Positions 1 to 6,648 of a stretch of 14,363 bases of DNA are shown piece after piece (the first letter of the stretch is position 1; every line of letters begins with the position of its first letter). The translations under genes and the position numbers were made by a program. This stretch comes from an uncultured Bacillota bacterium (lineage in GTDB: Bacteria; Bacillota; Clostridia; Lachnospirales; CAG-274): assembly GCA_958426775.1 (NCBI GenBank), contig CATZZP010000030.1, positions 1 to 14,363 on the forward strand. The letters are read 5' to 3'. Below the pieces are notes generated by a model that was given only the letters and a program-made list of their open reading frames with translations, searched no databases and was not told where the DNA came from.

Positions 1-21
1 CTGATAGGAGAATGATTTAAA

Positions 22-1089
22 ATGAACAAATATGGTATAATTATGGCCGGCGGTGGGGGTACTCGTTTTTGGCCCTTATCAAGGCAGAAAATGCCTAAAC
101 AGCTTCTTAACCTTAGTGGTAAAGAAATTATGATAAACGAAACTATAGACAGAATAGGTAATGTTATTGATAAAAATAATATTTTTATTGTCACAAATGT
201 TTGCCAATGGAAACCTATGGCAGAAATAACAAGTGGAAGAATTGACCCTAAAAAAATTCTTTCGGAGCCTGCGGCAAGGAACACGGCAGCTTGTATTGGT
301 TATGCAGCTATTGAAATTATAAAAAAATACGGCGATGGCGTAATGTGTGTTTTTCCTGCTGACCATTATATAAGGGACGAAACAGTCTTTAGCGAAATTC
401 TGAATGAGGCCATAAGTATAGCTGAAAACGAAGATAAGCTTATTACAATAGGTATCACACCTACTTTTCCTTCAACAGGCTATGGATATATTAAATTTAA
501 TAAAAATGAAAAGGCTATTGCCAAAAAGGTTGAATGTTTTGTCGAAAAACCTGATTTGGACAAGGCAAAGGAATATATTGCCGATGGGAACTATGTATGG
601 AATAGTGGTATGTTTATTTGGAGAGCTTCTGTTATTTTAAACAAATTCAAGGAATTGTTACCTGATGTTTATGAGGGTATTGAAAAAATAGGCACAGCAT
701 TAGGGACAGAAAAAGAGGAAGACGTTATTGATGAAGTATATCCTGATATACCTAAAATTTCTATTGATTATGGTATTATGGAAACGGCTGATAATGTTGT
801 TGTAATTGAAGGTGAGTTTGGTTGGAATGATGTTGGTAGCTGGGATACATTAGGCGTAATGTATAGTGAGGATTCACAATGCAATGTTTCAAAAGGTGAA
901 AATATATTAATAGATACCAAAAATTCTGTTATCTTTTCAGATAAAAGGCTTATTGCGACGATAGGACTTGACAACATTGTTATAGTAGAAACGGAAGATG
1001 CAATTTTAGTATGTGATAAAAATAGGGCTCAGGATGTAAAGAAGGTTGTTGACATACTGAATGAAAAAAAACTTAATCGGTATTTATAA
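22..1089 (+). CDS. manC: Mannose-1-phosphate guanylyltransferase (GDP-mannose pyrophosphorylase), catalytic
   Basis: Makes GDP-mannose from mannose-1-phosphate and GTP in the cytoplasm, supplying mannose (and possibly fucose or rhamnose derivatives) for surface glycans. The 355-residue protein is a single nucleotidyltransferase domain with the full set of family motifs: the GGGGTRFWPLSR loop at residues 10-21 with R15 and K26 (PKQ), EPAARNT, PADH with D114, GYGYI, FVEKP with E175 and K176, YVWNSGMF, SIDY, and GWNDVGSW with D270, a metal-ligand position. It has no C-terminal isomerase cupin, unlike the long bifunctional ManC/AlgA form of about 480 residues. The start is supported by TAGGAG at 5-10. 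It lies 68 bases upstream of the three-module isomerase gene with no terminator between them, so the two are probably one transcript. No phosphomannomutase is visible here. The active-enzyme call is firm; the glycan served is unknown. Confidence 0.93.
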   Translation: MNKYGIIMAGGGGTRFWPLSRQKMPKQLLNLSGKEIMINETIDRIGNVIDKNNIFIVTNVCQWKPMAEITSGRIDPKKILSEPAARNTAACIGYAAIEIIKKYGDGVMCVFPADHYIRDETVFSEILNEAISIAENEDKLITIGITPTFPSTGYGYIKFNKNEKAIAKKVECFVEKPDLDKAKEYIADGNYVWNSGMFIWRASVILNKFKELLPDVYEGIEKIGTALGTEKEEDVIDEVYPDIPKISIDYGIMETADNVVVIEGEFGWNDVGSWDTLGVMYSEDSQCNVSKGENILIDTKNSVIFSDKRLIATIGLDNIVIVETEDAILVCDKNRAQDVKKVVDILNEKKLNRYL

Positions 1090-1157
1090 TACCGTAGCAA
1101 CAAAACATTCTGTATAAATATAATAAATTCGCAAAATTAAGGGATGTGTGTGACACG

Positions 1158-3473
1158 ATGAAATGTATATTACTGGCAGGAGGCTTTGGTGGAAGCCTTT
1201 GGCCGCTATCCAGAAAAGATTATCCTATACAGTTTGCTGAAATATGTGATGGCAGATCCGCTTTCCAGGAGAATATTGCACGTCATTTGCCTTACTGTGA
1301 TGAATTTTATATTTTCACAAATTATAAATACGAATATATTGTCAGAGGGCAACTTAATATTTTTCAGATGCTTAAATACAAGCTTTTTCTTGAAGAAGAG
1401 GCTGTCAATACCACTTTGCCTGTTATTCTTGGGCTTATGTATGCAAAAAATGAAAATGTTCTTGTACTGGGTTGCAGTTCGATATATAGCGGAGATGGTT
1501 TCAGGGAAAGCTTTGCTGAAGGTATCAAAGCTGTGTCAAACAGCCCATGTGTTATGTTTGGAATGCCTGTGGAAGCCTATGACGAAAATATAGGATACAT
1601 AAACTATAATAAAGATAATGTTAATATGTTTTTGGAAAAGCCTGATAAAGAAAAGATTTGCGAATTATTTAAAAAGGGCAGTTGGATGGCTAATACAGGT
1701 AAATATCTGATAAATACCATAAGATTTTTAAACTTAATAAAAATGGATTTTTCTGATATTTATAATAATGTAAATAAAGTATATACAGAATGCAGAACCG
1801 AAGATGATAAAATAATTATTCCTGTAGGATATAAAACGGATATATTGAATTTAAGTTTTGAAAAAAATATTTTAAGCAGTTTAAAAAACACTAAGGTTAT
1901 AGGTCTAAAAAATGTAGAGTGTAGTGTTATAAATAATTGGCGATCTGTTGAAAAGGTGATTAGAGAAGAGGCACGTACTGATATTGTAAAACAAAATTGC
2001 GATAATGTTACCGTTATAAATAATGCTGAAAATAAGCTTGTTGTTGCTAATGGTATAAAAAACACCATTATAGTGAATACGGATGATGCAATTTATATCG
2101 AGGGTGAATCAACTGTTTCTGATGTTAAAACCTTTTTTGTTAATCACGAAGATGAGTATAGAGAGTATATATATGACAATAACTTTAAGTATCGGAGTTG
2201 GGGCAAATATACTGTTATAAGAAAAAGTGCCGGTTACGTAGTTAAGGAAGTAATACTATATCCCGGCAGAGAAATGAATCTCCACAAACATGAGCATAGA
2301 AGTGAACATTGGGCTGTTGTTGAAGGCACTGCTGAAATAACAATAGATGATGAGGTTGCTTTGTATAAAGAAAATACTAGTATTTTTGTGCCTAAAGGGT
2401 CTTATCATAAAATAGCAAATAATACGGAAAGAAATGTAGTTATAATAGAAATCGAGATAGGCGAAAATATAACTGAAAGCGATATTGTTTCTCGAAACTA
2501 TGTAGCTAAAAAATCAGATAAATTTGAAATAATGAAAATGAAGCCTATTTTTAAGGATTATATATGGGGAGGTACTCGGCTTAGAGATAAATTCGGTAAG
2601 AGTTGTGATTGGAGTGTTATTGCTGAAAGCTGGGAATTATCTACTCATAAAAGTGGCAGCTCTATTATTGATAGCGGTAGATTTAAGGGAATGCAATTTT
2701 CAGATTTCATAAATGAATTTGGTGATAAGGTTGTAGGTTGGAAGTGTAAGGCTTTTAGCAGTTTTCCTATACTTATTAAATTTATAGACTCAAAAAAGCC
2801 TCTTTCCATACAGGTTCATCCCAATGATGAATTTGCTATGAAAAATGAAAACGAATATGGAAAAAACGAAATGTGGTATATAGTAGATTGCGATGAAAAA
2901 GCTTTTATATACTGTGGATTTAACAGAGATATAAGTGTTGAGGAATTTAATGAAAGATTAAAAAACAAGACTCTTACTCAGGTTTTAAATAAAATTCCGG
3001 TAAAAAAAGGAGAAACTTATTTCATTCCGGCGGGTACTGTCCATGCAATTTGCGAGGGTATGCTTATATGTGAGGTTCAGCAGAATTCAAATTCTACATA
3101 TCGTATTTATGATTATGACAGAAAGGATAAAGATGGAAATTCAAGAGAACTGCACATAGATAAAGCATTGCAAGTTATCAATTTTAATAAGTATGTACCT
3201 TATCAAAATGAAACTGCTCAGGTTGTGGATATGGTAAAAAATATATGCTCGTGTAAATATTTTGATGTTTCAATAGCGGATATACAGGGGGAAAGGGAAT
3301 TTTATGTGGATGCGTCTTCTTTTTACGGTATTGTAGTTATAGAGGGACAGGGGTTTATTTCTGACAATAACATAGAAATTACCTTTAAGAAAGGCGATAC
3401 AATGTTTGTACCTGCAGCATCGGGTAGTATAGGGATTTTTGGTCATTGTAAAGTTATAATTGCACATATATAA
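1158..3473 (+). CDS. Three-module protein: degenerate GDP-mannose pyrophosphorylase + type II PMI cupin + type I mannose-6-phosphate isomerase
   Basis: Likely interconverts fructose-6-phosphate and mannose-6-phosphate for the GDP-mannose pathway. Numbering is from the ATG at 1158 (771 residues); a GTG at 1146 in the same frame is too close to the AAGGGA at 1139-1144, although spacing to 1158 is long. Residues 1 to about 290 resemble ManC but have lost key positions: S13 for the loop Arg, I24 for Lys of PKQF, V83 for Arg of RNT, S107 for Asp of PADH, and R262/S263 where GWNDVGSW has Asp; only FLEKP (158-162) and a few structural residues remain. Residues about 345-450 are a well-kept type II isomerase cupin (RSWG at 346, H376, H378, H380, H384, H417). 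Residues 459-771 are a full-length Firmicutes type I ManA with metal ligands Q552, H554, E571, H629 and catalytic R649. Isomerase activity is likely; the N-terminal module is probably non-catalytic. No frame break is seen. Confidence 0.88.
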   Translation: MKCILLAGGFGGSLWPLSRKDYPIQFAEICDGRSAFQENIARHLPYCDEFYIFTNYKYEYIVRGQLNIFQMLKYKLFLEEEAVNTTLPVILGLMYAKNENVLVLGCSSIYSGDGFRESFAEGIKAVSNSPCVMFGMPVEAYDENIGYINYNKDNVNMFLEKPDKEKICELFKKGSWMANTGKYLINTIRFLNLIKMDFSDIYNNVNKVYTECRTEDDKIIIPVGYKTDILNLSFEKNILSSLKNTKVIGLKNVECSVINNWRSVEKVIREEARTDIVKQNCDNVTVINNAENKLVVANGIKNTIIVNTDDAIYIEGESTVSDVKTFFVNHEDEYREYIYDNNFKYRSWGKYTVIRKSAGYVVKEVILYPGREMNLHKHEHRSEHWAVVEGTAEITIDDEVALYKENTSIFVPKGSYHKIANNTERNVVIIEIEIGENITESDIVSRNYVAKKSDKFEIMKMKPIFKDYIWGGTRLRDKFGKSCDWSVIAESWELSTHKSGSSIIDSGRFKGMQFSDFINEFGDKVVGWKCKAFSSFPILIKFIDSKKPLSIQVHPNDEFAMKNENEYGKNEMWYIVDCDEKAFIYCGFNRDISVEEFNERLKNKTLTQVLNKIPVKKGETYFIPAGTVHAICEGMLICEVQQNSNSTYRIYDYDRKDKDGNSRELHIDKALQVINFNKYVPYQNETAQVVDMVKNICSCKYFDVSIADIQGEREFYVDASSFYGIVVIEGQGFISDNNIEITFKKGDTMFVPAASGSIGIFGHCKVIIAHI

Positions 3474-3598
3474 TATGTAATTTTAGGAGTGTAATGTAAA
3501 ACGATTTTGGCTTTAGCCAAAGATTGCACAAGCCTATAATTGATGTGTAATAAATGGTTGTTTATCAACTGCAGTGGACGACAAAACATAAATTTTGA

Positions 3599-3634
3599 GG
3601 CGGTATAGATTTTCTGAATCTATGCCGCCTTTTT
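3599..3634 (+). terminator. Strong intrinsic terminator after the GDP-mannose genes
   Basis: A 13-bp stem (3599-3611 with 3617-3629, one G-U pair) closes a 5-base loop and is followed by five Ts. It lies 126 bases after the stop of the three-module gene and is the first credible terminator for that unit. Confidence 0.85.
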
Positions 3635-3690
3635 ACGTCAAAAGAGAATATTGTGTCTAAGTATAATTTCTGTGATGGGCAACAAGAGAA

Positions 3691-3933
3691 TTGAAGGTCA
3701 TTGACGGAAGCAGAAGTCCTGAATATCCTGATGATGTAATGGTGGTATTGATTTATGGAGAAAATCAGCCTCAAGTTTGTTGGGTTCGCCGTGAAGAGCT
3801 TGGTAAGGGTCCCATAAAAGGGGTATTATTTAATGAAGCAAACGCAGATTTCAAAGTTCATTTTGGGGATATGGTTGAGTTCGAAGTCATGAAAAATGAT
3901 AATAGGCTGATGTATGTTGCCGTAATTAAATAG
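3691..3933 (+). CDS. Small DUF2314-like protein, possibly N-terminally truncated
   Basis: An 80-residue frame whose core (about residues 25-75) has the spacing of DUF2314-type domains as I recall them: a WVR segment, then KGVLFNE, then a GDMVEFEV strand ending the domain. The function of this family is not established to my knowledge. The only in-frame start is TTG at 3691. No Shine-Dalgarno sequence precedes it, and the frame is open back only to a TGA at 3673. The codons between 3676 and 3690 read plausibly as protein, so the true gene may have lost its 5' end. It follows the terminator at 3599-3634 and precedes a broken deacetylase gene, which favours a decaying region. The alternative is an intact small gene with a weak TTG start. 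Confidence 0.45.
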   Translation: MKVIDGSRSPEYPDDVMVVLIYGENQPQVCWVRREELGKGPIKGVLFNEANADFKVHFGDMVEFEVMKNDNRLMYVAVIK

Positions 3934-4048
3934 AAATATAAAGTTTGTAATTTTGCAGTATATATTAAAGTGTTTTATATGAATAAAAAACAAAAAGAAA
4001 ACATTGTTTATTTCCGCTCAGAATCTGCTATACCAATTACTTTACCCT

Positions 4049-4309
4049 ATATGGGACGTGGACAGTCTTGACTGGAAGGAATACGGTGTTCAGGAAGAAA
4101 TAAAGCGAGTTCTTGAGCATAAGGCATTAGGCAACGGCTCAATTATTCTTTTTCACAATGATGCAAAATACACGCCTGACGCTCTTGATGCAATTATCAA
4201 GGGCTTAAAGGAAAAGGGCTATGAGATAGTGCCTATAAGTGAGTTGATTTACAAAGAGGATTATTATTTAAACCATGAGGGCAGGCAAATAAAAAAGTCC
4301 GGTGAATAA
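4049..4309 (+). pseudogene. C-terminal fragment of a polysaccharide deacetylase (NodB/CE4 family)
   Basis: About 85 residues match the last third of secreted polysaccharide deacetylases: a WDVDSLDWK segment, an NGSIILFHN strand holding the late conserved His, the helix that follows it, and an ISELIYKEDYY tail ending in an NHEGRQ-like motif common in Firmicutes homologues. The catalytic first part (TFDDG, HTxxH and the PxYG segment) is absent upstream in all three frames. The open frame can be extended to a TTG at 4004, but those residues do not look like the family and no ribosome binding site is present. A separate 26-codon frame beginning ATG at 3979 ends inside this one. I read it as the remnant of a gene whose 5' part was deleted. 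An intact deacetylase of the same family lies at 7875-8732; the two are not close enough by eye to be a recent duplicate. Confidence 0.72.
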
Positions 4310-4313
4310 AAGA

Positions 4314-4364
4314 AAAGGTTATCTGTAACAGATATTTATATATCTTAAGCAGATAACCTTTTTA
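4314..4364. terminator. Bidirectional hairpin between the deacetylase fragment and tRNA-Arg
   Basis: The arms AAAGGTTATCTG (4314-4325) and CAGATAACCTTT (4350-4361) are perfect complements around a 24-base loop that can fold further. Ts follow on the plus strand and a T-rich stretch on the minus strand, so it can end the minus-strand EamA/tRNA-Arg transcript as well as any plus-strand transcript. Confidence 0.7.
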
Positions 4365-4387
4365 TTATACAAAACTCTCAAAGAAGA

Positions 4388-4460
4388 TGCACTTCGGGGG
4401 AATTGAACCCCCGACCTTTCGGTTCGGAGCCGAACGCTCTATCCACTGAGCTAGAAGTGC
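4388..4460 (-). tRNA. tRNA-Arg, anticodon CCG (reads CGG)
   Basis: Read on the minus strand, a full cloverleaf is present: acceptor GCACTTC/GAAGTGC, D arm GCTC/GAGC, anticodon stem TTCGG/CCGAA around loop CTCCGAA (anticodon CCG at 4425-4427), and T arm GGGGG-TTCAATT-CCCCC. The discriminator is A at 4388 and CCA is not encoded. Its first ten bases (4451-4460) are also the last codons and stop of the EamA transporter gene on the same strand: the TAG stop is tRNA positions 8-10. Its 3' end faces the scarred region to the left, the side where tRNA-targeting integrases normally insert, although no repeat of the tRNA end is seen in the window. Confidence 0.97.
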
Positions 4461-5395
4461 CTATCCTGTTTAGGAGTACGGTTTACAATATACACACCAA
4501 GGCTTACAAGTACAAGTGCCGCAAGGGTGTTTATATTTAAAAATTCGTCACCCAGGAATATACCTGATAGAATTACGCCGAAGACAGGGTTTAAAAAGCA
4601 ATAAACTGATATTTTACCTACAGGGTTATACTTTAAAAGCTGTGCCCATACAGCAAAGGCAACAGATGATAAAAGAGCTAGATAGAGTAAAATTGCAAAG
4701 GCAGAAAGGCTGACAATGCTTAATCTTCCGCCAAAGCAAATGCCTATAATAATAAGTACAATACCGCCTATACCAAGATTAAAGCCTGTTATCATAACCG
4801 AGTCGGAGTTTTTTGTAATAAACTTAGTTATAACCGAGCCAAGGGCAAAGCAAAAGGCTGCAATAAGTATAAAGCCGTCACCCATAAGCTTAAAGCTCAT
4901 ATCAATACTGCCGCCGCCTAAACAGCAAAGCACCACGCCTGCAAAGCCTAAAGCACAGCCTGTAACCTTAGTAAAATTAAGTCTGTCGGAGGCAAAGCAG
5001 AAGTGAGCAAGTATAACCGCAAAAAAATTGCCTATAGAGTTAAGGATAGAGCCTTTTACTCCCGTAAGGTAAATTAAGCTTATATAAAAGAAAATATACT
5101 GTATTGTAGTTTGTACAAGAGCAAGAGGGATTATGCCCTTAAGCTCCTTTTTGTTAGGCAAAACAAGCCTTTTATGAGTAACTGCATTAAATATTGTAAC
5201 AAAAAAACCTGCCATTGTAAAGCGTATTCCTGCAAAAAGCATTTTAGAGGCTATATCCTCAGAGGGAATATTAAAAAGCTCATAGCCGATTTTAATAGCA
5301 GGGAAAGCACTGCCCCAAAGGAAGGTAGCGATTATTGCACAAATAAAAATATTTACGGGCTTAGTAAAAAAAGCCTTGCTTTTGTTATTTTCCAT
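4451..5395 (-). CDS. EamA/DMT-family inner-membrane transporter
   Basis: A 314-residue hydrophobic protein with the layout of the drug/metabolite transporter superfamily: about ten membrane segments arranged as two EamA repeats (roughly residues 15-150 and 170-305). The first repeat begins with an FLWGSAFPAIK-type segment and the second ends with LNPVFGVILSGIFLGDEF, both typical of EamA carriers. Members export or import amino acids, purines and other metabolites; the substrate cannot be told here. The ATG at 5395 is preceded by AAAGGA (5403-5408). The gene starts shortly after the aldolase terminator and has no convincing promoter of its own. Its last codons and TAG stop lie inside the 5' end of tRNA-Arg on the same strand, so any shared transcript would be cut there by RNase P. 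Confidence 0.9.
   Translation of the reverse strand: MENNKSKAFFTKPVNIFICAIIATFLWGSAFPAIKIGYELFNIPSEDIASKMLFAGIRFTMAGFFVTIFNAVTHKRLVLPNKKELKGIIPLALVQTTIQYIFFYISLIYLTGVKGSILNSIGNFFAVILAHFCFASDRLNFTKVTGCALGFAGVVLCCLGGGSIDMSFKLMGDGFILIAAFCFALGSVITKFITKNSDSVMITGFNLGIGGIVLIIIGICFGGRLSIVSLSAFAILLYLALLSSVAFAVWAQLLKYNPVGKISVYCFLNPVFGVILSGIFLGDEFLNINTLAALVLVSLGVYIVNRTPKQDRHF
4487..4515 (-). promoter_or_regulatory. Possible tRNA-Arg promoter inside the EamA coding region
   Basis: On the minus strand, TTGTAC (4510-4515) and TATATT (4487-4492) are 17 bases apart and would start transcription about 20 bases before the tRNA. The -35 is weak (3 of 6), so read-through from the EamA gene is an equal possibility. 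Confidence 0.35.
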
Positions 5396-5423
5396 AATAC
5401 ATTCCTTTAACCTTTAACCAAAC

Positions 5424-5452
5424 AAAAGGGGCATTCGCAAACCGATGCCCCC
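5424..5452 (-). terminator. Terminator of the aldolase gene
   Basis: On the minus strand, GGGGCAT (5445-5451) pairs with ATGCCCC (5428-5434), extended by a CG/CG pair with a bulge, and is followed by TTTTG. It sits 22 bases after the aldolase stop. Confidence 0.75.
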
Positions 5453-5473
5453 AAATATTAAAATTAATTATTA

Positions 5474-6436
5474 TTAAGCCTGTACAAGATGTACTGCAAA
5501 GCCTGCAACCTCGTCCTTAAGATAGATAGCAGTTGTTTTGCCGTTCTTAACTGATGCAGAGTCCATATCAAACTCAACACCCTTAATCTCGCTAAGGTAA
5601 CGGATAGCTCTGTCTACGCTGTTAGTCTTGATAGCAATGTGACCGTTAGCACCCTTGAACATCTGCTTTCTAACCTCGATACCCTTACCTGCAAATACAG
5701 CAGAGCTGTGGTCATCATATTCAAAGCCGAAGATGTCGCAGAAGGTCTTAGCAGCCTTAGCAGCAACCTCAGCATTCTCTGTATTGATACCAACATGAGC
5801 AAACTCAAAGCCAAGCATAGTTTCAACAGCTTCCTTACAGAGTGCTGTAATCTTATCAAACTCGTTGTTCTTGATAAGTGAGCTGCTAACCATCCAGCTA
5901 CCGCCACAGCAGATAATCTTCTCATATGCAAGATAGCTGTTAAGGTTCTTAGCGTTAATACCGCCTGTAGGCATAAACTTAACATTTGTGTAAGGACCGC
6001 ACATAGCCTTAATCATAGGAAGACCGCCGGCAGCCTCAGCAGGGAAGAACTTAATAACCTCAAGACCGCATTCGATAGCCTGCTCAACATCACTTGGACG
6101 TGAAGTACCCGGAGTGATAAGGTAGCCCTTTTCGTTACAGTATTCAACAACCTTTCTGTTAAAGCCCGGAGACACAAGGAACTTAGAGCCTGCAGCAATA
6201 GCCTTGTCAGCTTGCTCACAAGTAAGTACTGTACCTGCACCTACGATAAGCTCAGGTACTTCAGCGGACATTCTCTTGATAGCCTCTTCAGCCTCAGCTG
6301 TTCTGAAGGTAACCTCAGCACAAGGAATACCACCTGCAACAAGTGCCTTAGCAAGAGGAACAGCCTTTTCAACATCGTCAATAACTACTACCGGTACAAT
6401 ACCGATATTACTTAACTTTTGTAATACTTCATTCAT
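5474..6436 (-). CDS. KDPG/KHG aldolase with C-terminal VOC (glyoxalase-like) domain
   Basis: Residues 1 to about 205 (numbered from ATG at 6436; 320 in all) are a class I 2-keto-3-deoxy-6-phosphogluconate / 4-hydroxy-2-oxoglutarate aldolase. It cleaves KDPG to pyruvate and glyceraldehyde-3-phosphate in uronate or Entner-Doudoroff catabolism. Visible active-site residues are E41 and R45 in AEVTFRT, the Schiff-base K129 in VIKFFPAEA, and the GTSRPSD and PTGGI phosphate-site loops. Residues about 210-320 form an extra domain with VOC-type beta-alpha-beta-beta-beta pattern (FAHVGIN opening, HIAIKTN at the repeat boundary). Its usual metal ligands are not obvious, so it may bind rather than catalyse. 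The frame extends to a GTG at 6451, but AAAGGTGG at 6447-6454 overlaps that codon and sits correctly for the ATG. Normal KDPG aldolases are about 210 residues. No other pathway genes are nearby. Confidence 0.92.
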   Translation of the reverse strand: MNEVLQKLSNIGIVPVVVIDDVEKAVPLAKALVAGGIPCAEVTFRTAEAEEAIKRMSAEVPELIVGAGTVLTCEQADKAIAAGSKFLVSPGFNRKVVEYCNEKGYLITPGTSRPSDVEQAIECGLEVIKFFPAEAAGGLPMIKAMCGPYTNVKFMPTGGINAKNLNSYLAYEKIICCGGSWMVSSSLIKNNEFDKITALCKEAVETMLGFEFAHVGINTENAEVAAKAAKTFCDIFGFEYDDHSSAVFAGKGIEVRKQMFKGANGHIAIKTNSVDRAIRYLSEIKGVEFDMDSASVKNGKTTAIYLKDEVAGFAVHLVQA

Positions 6437-6465
6437 TGGGATAAATACCACCTTTCATTTTGTGT

Positions 6466-6481
6466 GCAAAGCATAGCTTGC
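6466..6481. promoter_or_regulatory. Imperfect palindrome at the aldolase transcription start
   Basis: AAGC-ATA-GCTT with an outer GC/GC pair lies just downstream of the predicted start. It could be a repressor operator or a small 5' hairpin in the leader. The sequence alone cannot separate these, and it may be chance. Confidence 0.25.
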
Positions 6482-6489
6482 TTATTCTT

Positions 6490-6518
6490 ATTTTACCACC
6501 GGTACATTTATAAGTCAA
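6490..6518 (-). promoter_or_regulatory. Promoter of the aldolase gene
   Basis: On the minus strand, TTGACT (6513-6518), a 17-base spacer and TAAAAT (6490-6495) form a good housekeeping promoter. The predicted start is near 6483, giving a leader of about 47 bases. Confidence 0.75.
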
Positions 6519-6577
6519 CAAGTGTATTTATACAATTTAATTGTTAAAATTAATTAAAATTTTTACAAAATATCAAA

Positions 6578-6606
6578 TTGCAAATTTGTGTAGAATGTTA
6601 TATAAT
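6578..6606 (+). promoter_or_regulatory. Promoter of the PRPP synthetase gene
   Basis: TTGCAA (6578-6583), a 17-base spacer and a perfect TATAAT (6601-6606) lie 42 bases before the start codon. It is arranged back-to-back with the aldolase promoter. Confidence 0.75.
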
Positions 6607-6648
6607 ATACACGTAAATATTTTTGTTTTTTTGCAAAGGAGATTAATT

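Noticed and set aside
1144..1161. Five-codon frame ATG...TGA whose stop overlaps the ATG of the three-module gene
   Set aside because: The purine-rich box directly touches its ATG, leaving no spacing for ribosome binding. There is no other sign of a leader peptide.
3506..3521. TTTGGC-TTTA-GCCAAA hairpin after the three-module gene
   Set aside because: No T run follows on either strand. The much stronger hairpin at 3599-3634 is the likely terminator.
3662..3667. TATAAT upstream of the DUF2314-like frame
   Set aside because: No acceptable -35 lies 16-18 bases upstream, and AT-rich DNA gives such hexamers by chance.
4004..4048. TTG-started N-terminal extension of the deacetylase fragment
   Set aside because: The residues do not resemble the family and no ribosome binding site precedes the TTG, so the fragment was started at the first family-like residues.
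5614..5985. 123-residue minus-strand frame inside the aldolase gene, and similar frames opposite EamA, AEC and pepT
   Set aside because: They are shadows of well-supported genes, with low-complexity translations and no ribosome sites.
6541..6648. 36-residue upstream extension of PRPP synthetase
   Set aside because: It contains the promoter -35 and -10 and the ribosome site, and begins upstream of the predicted transcription start.
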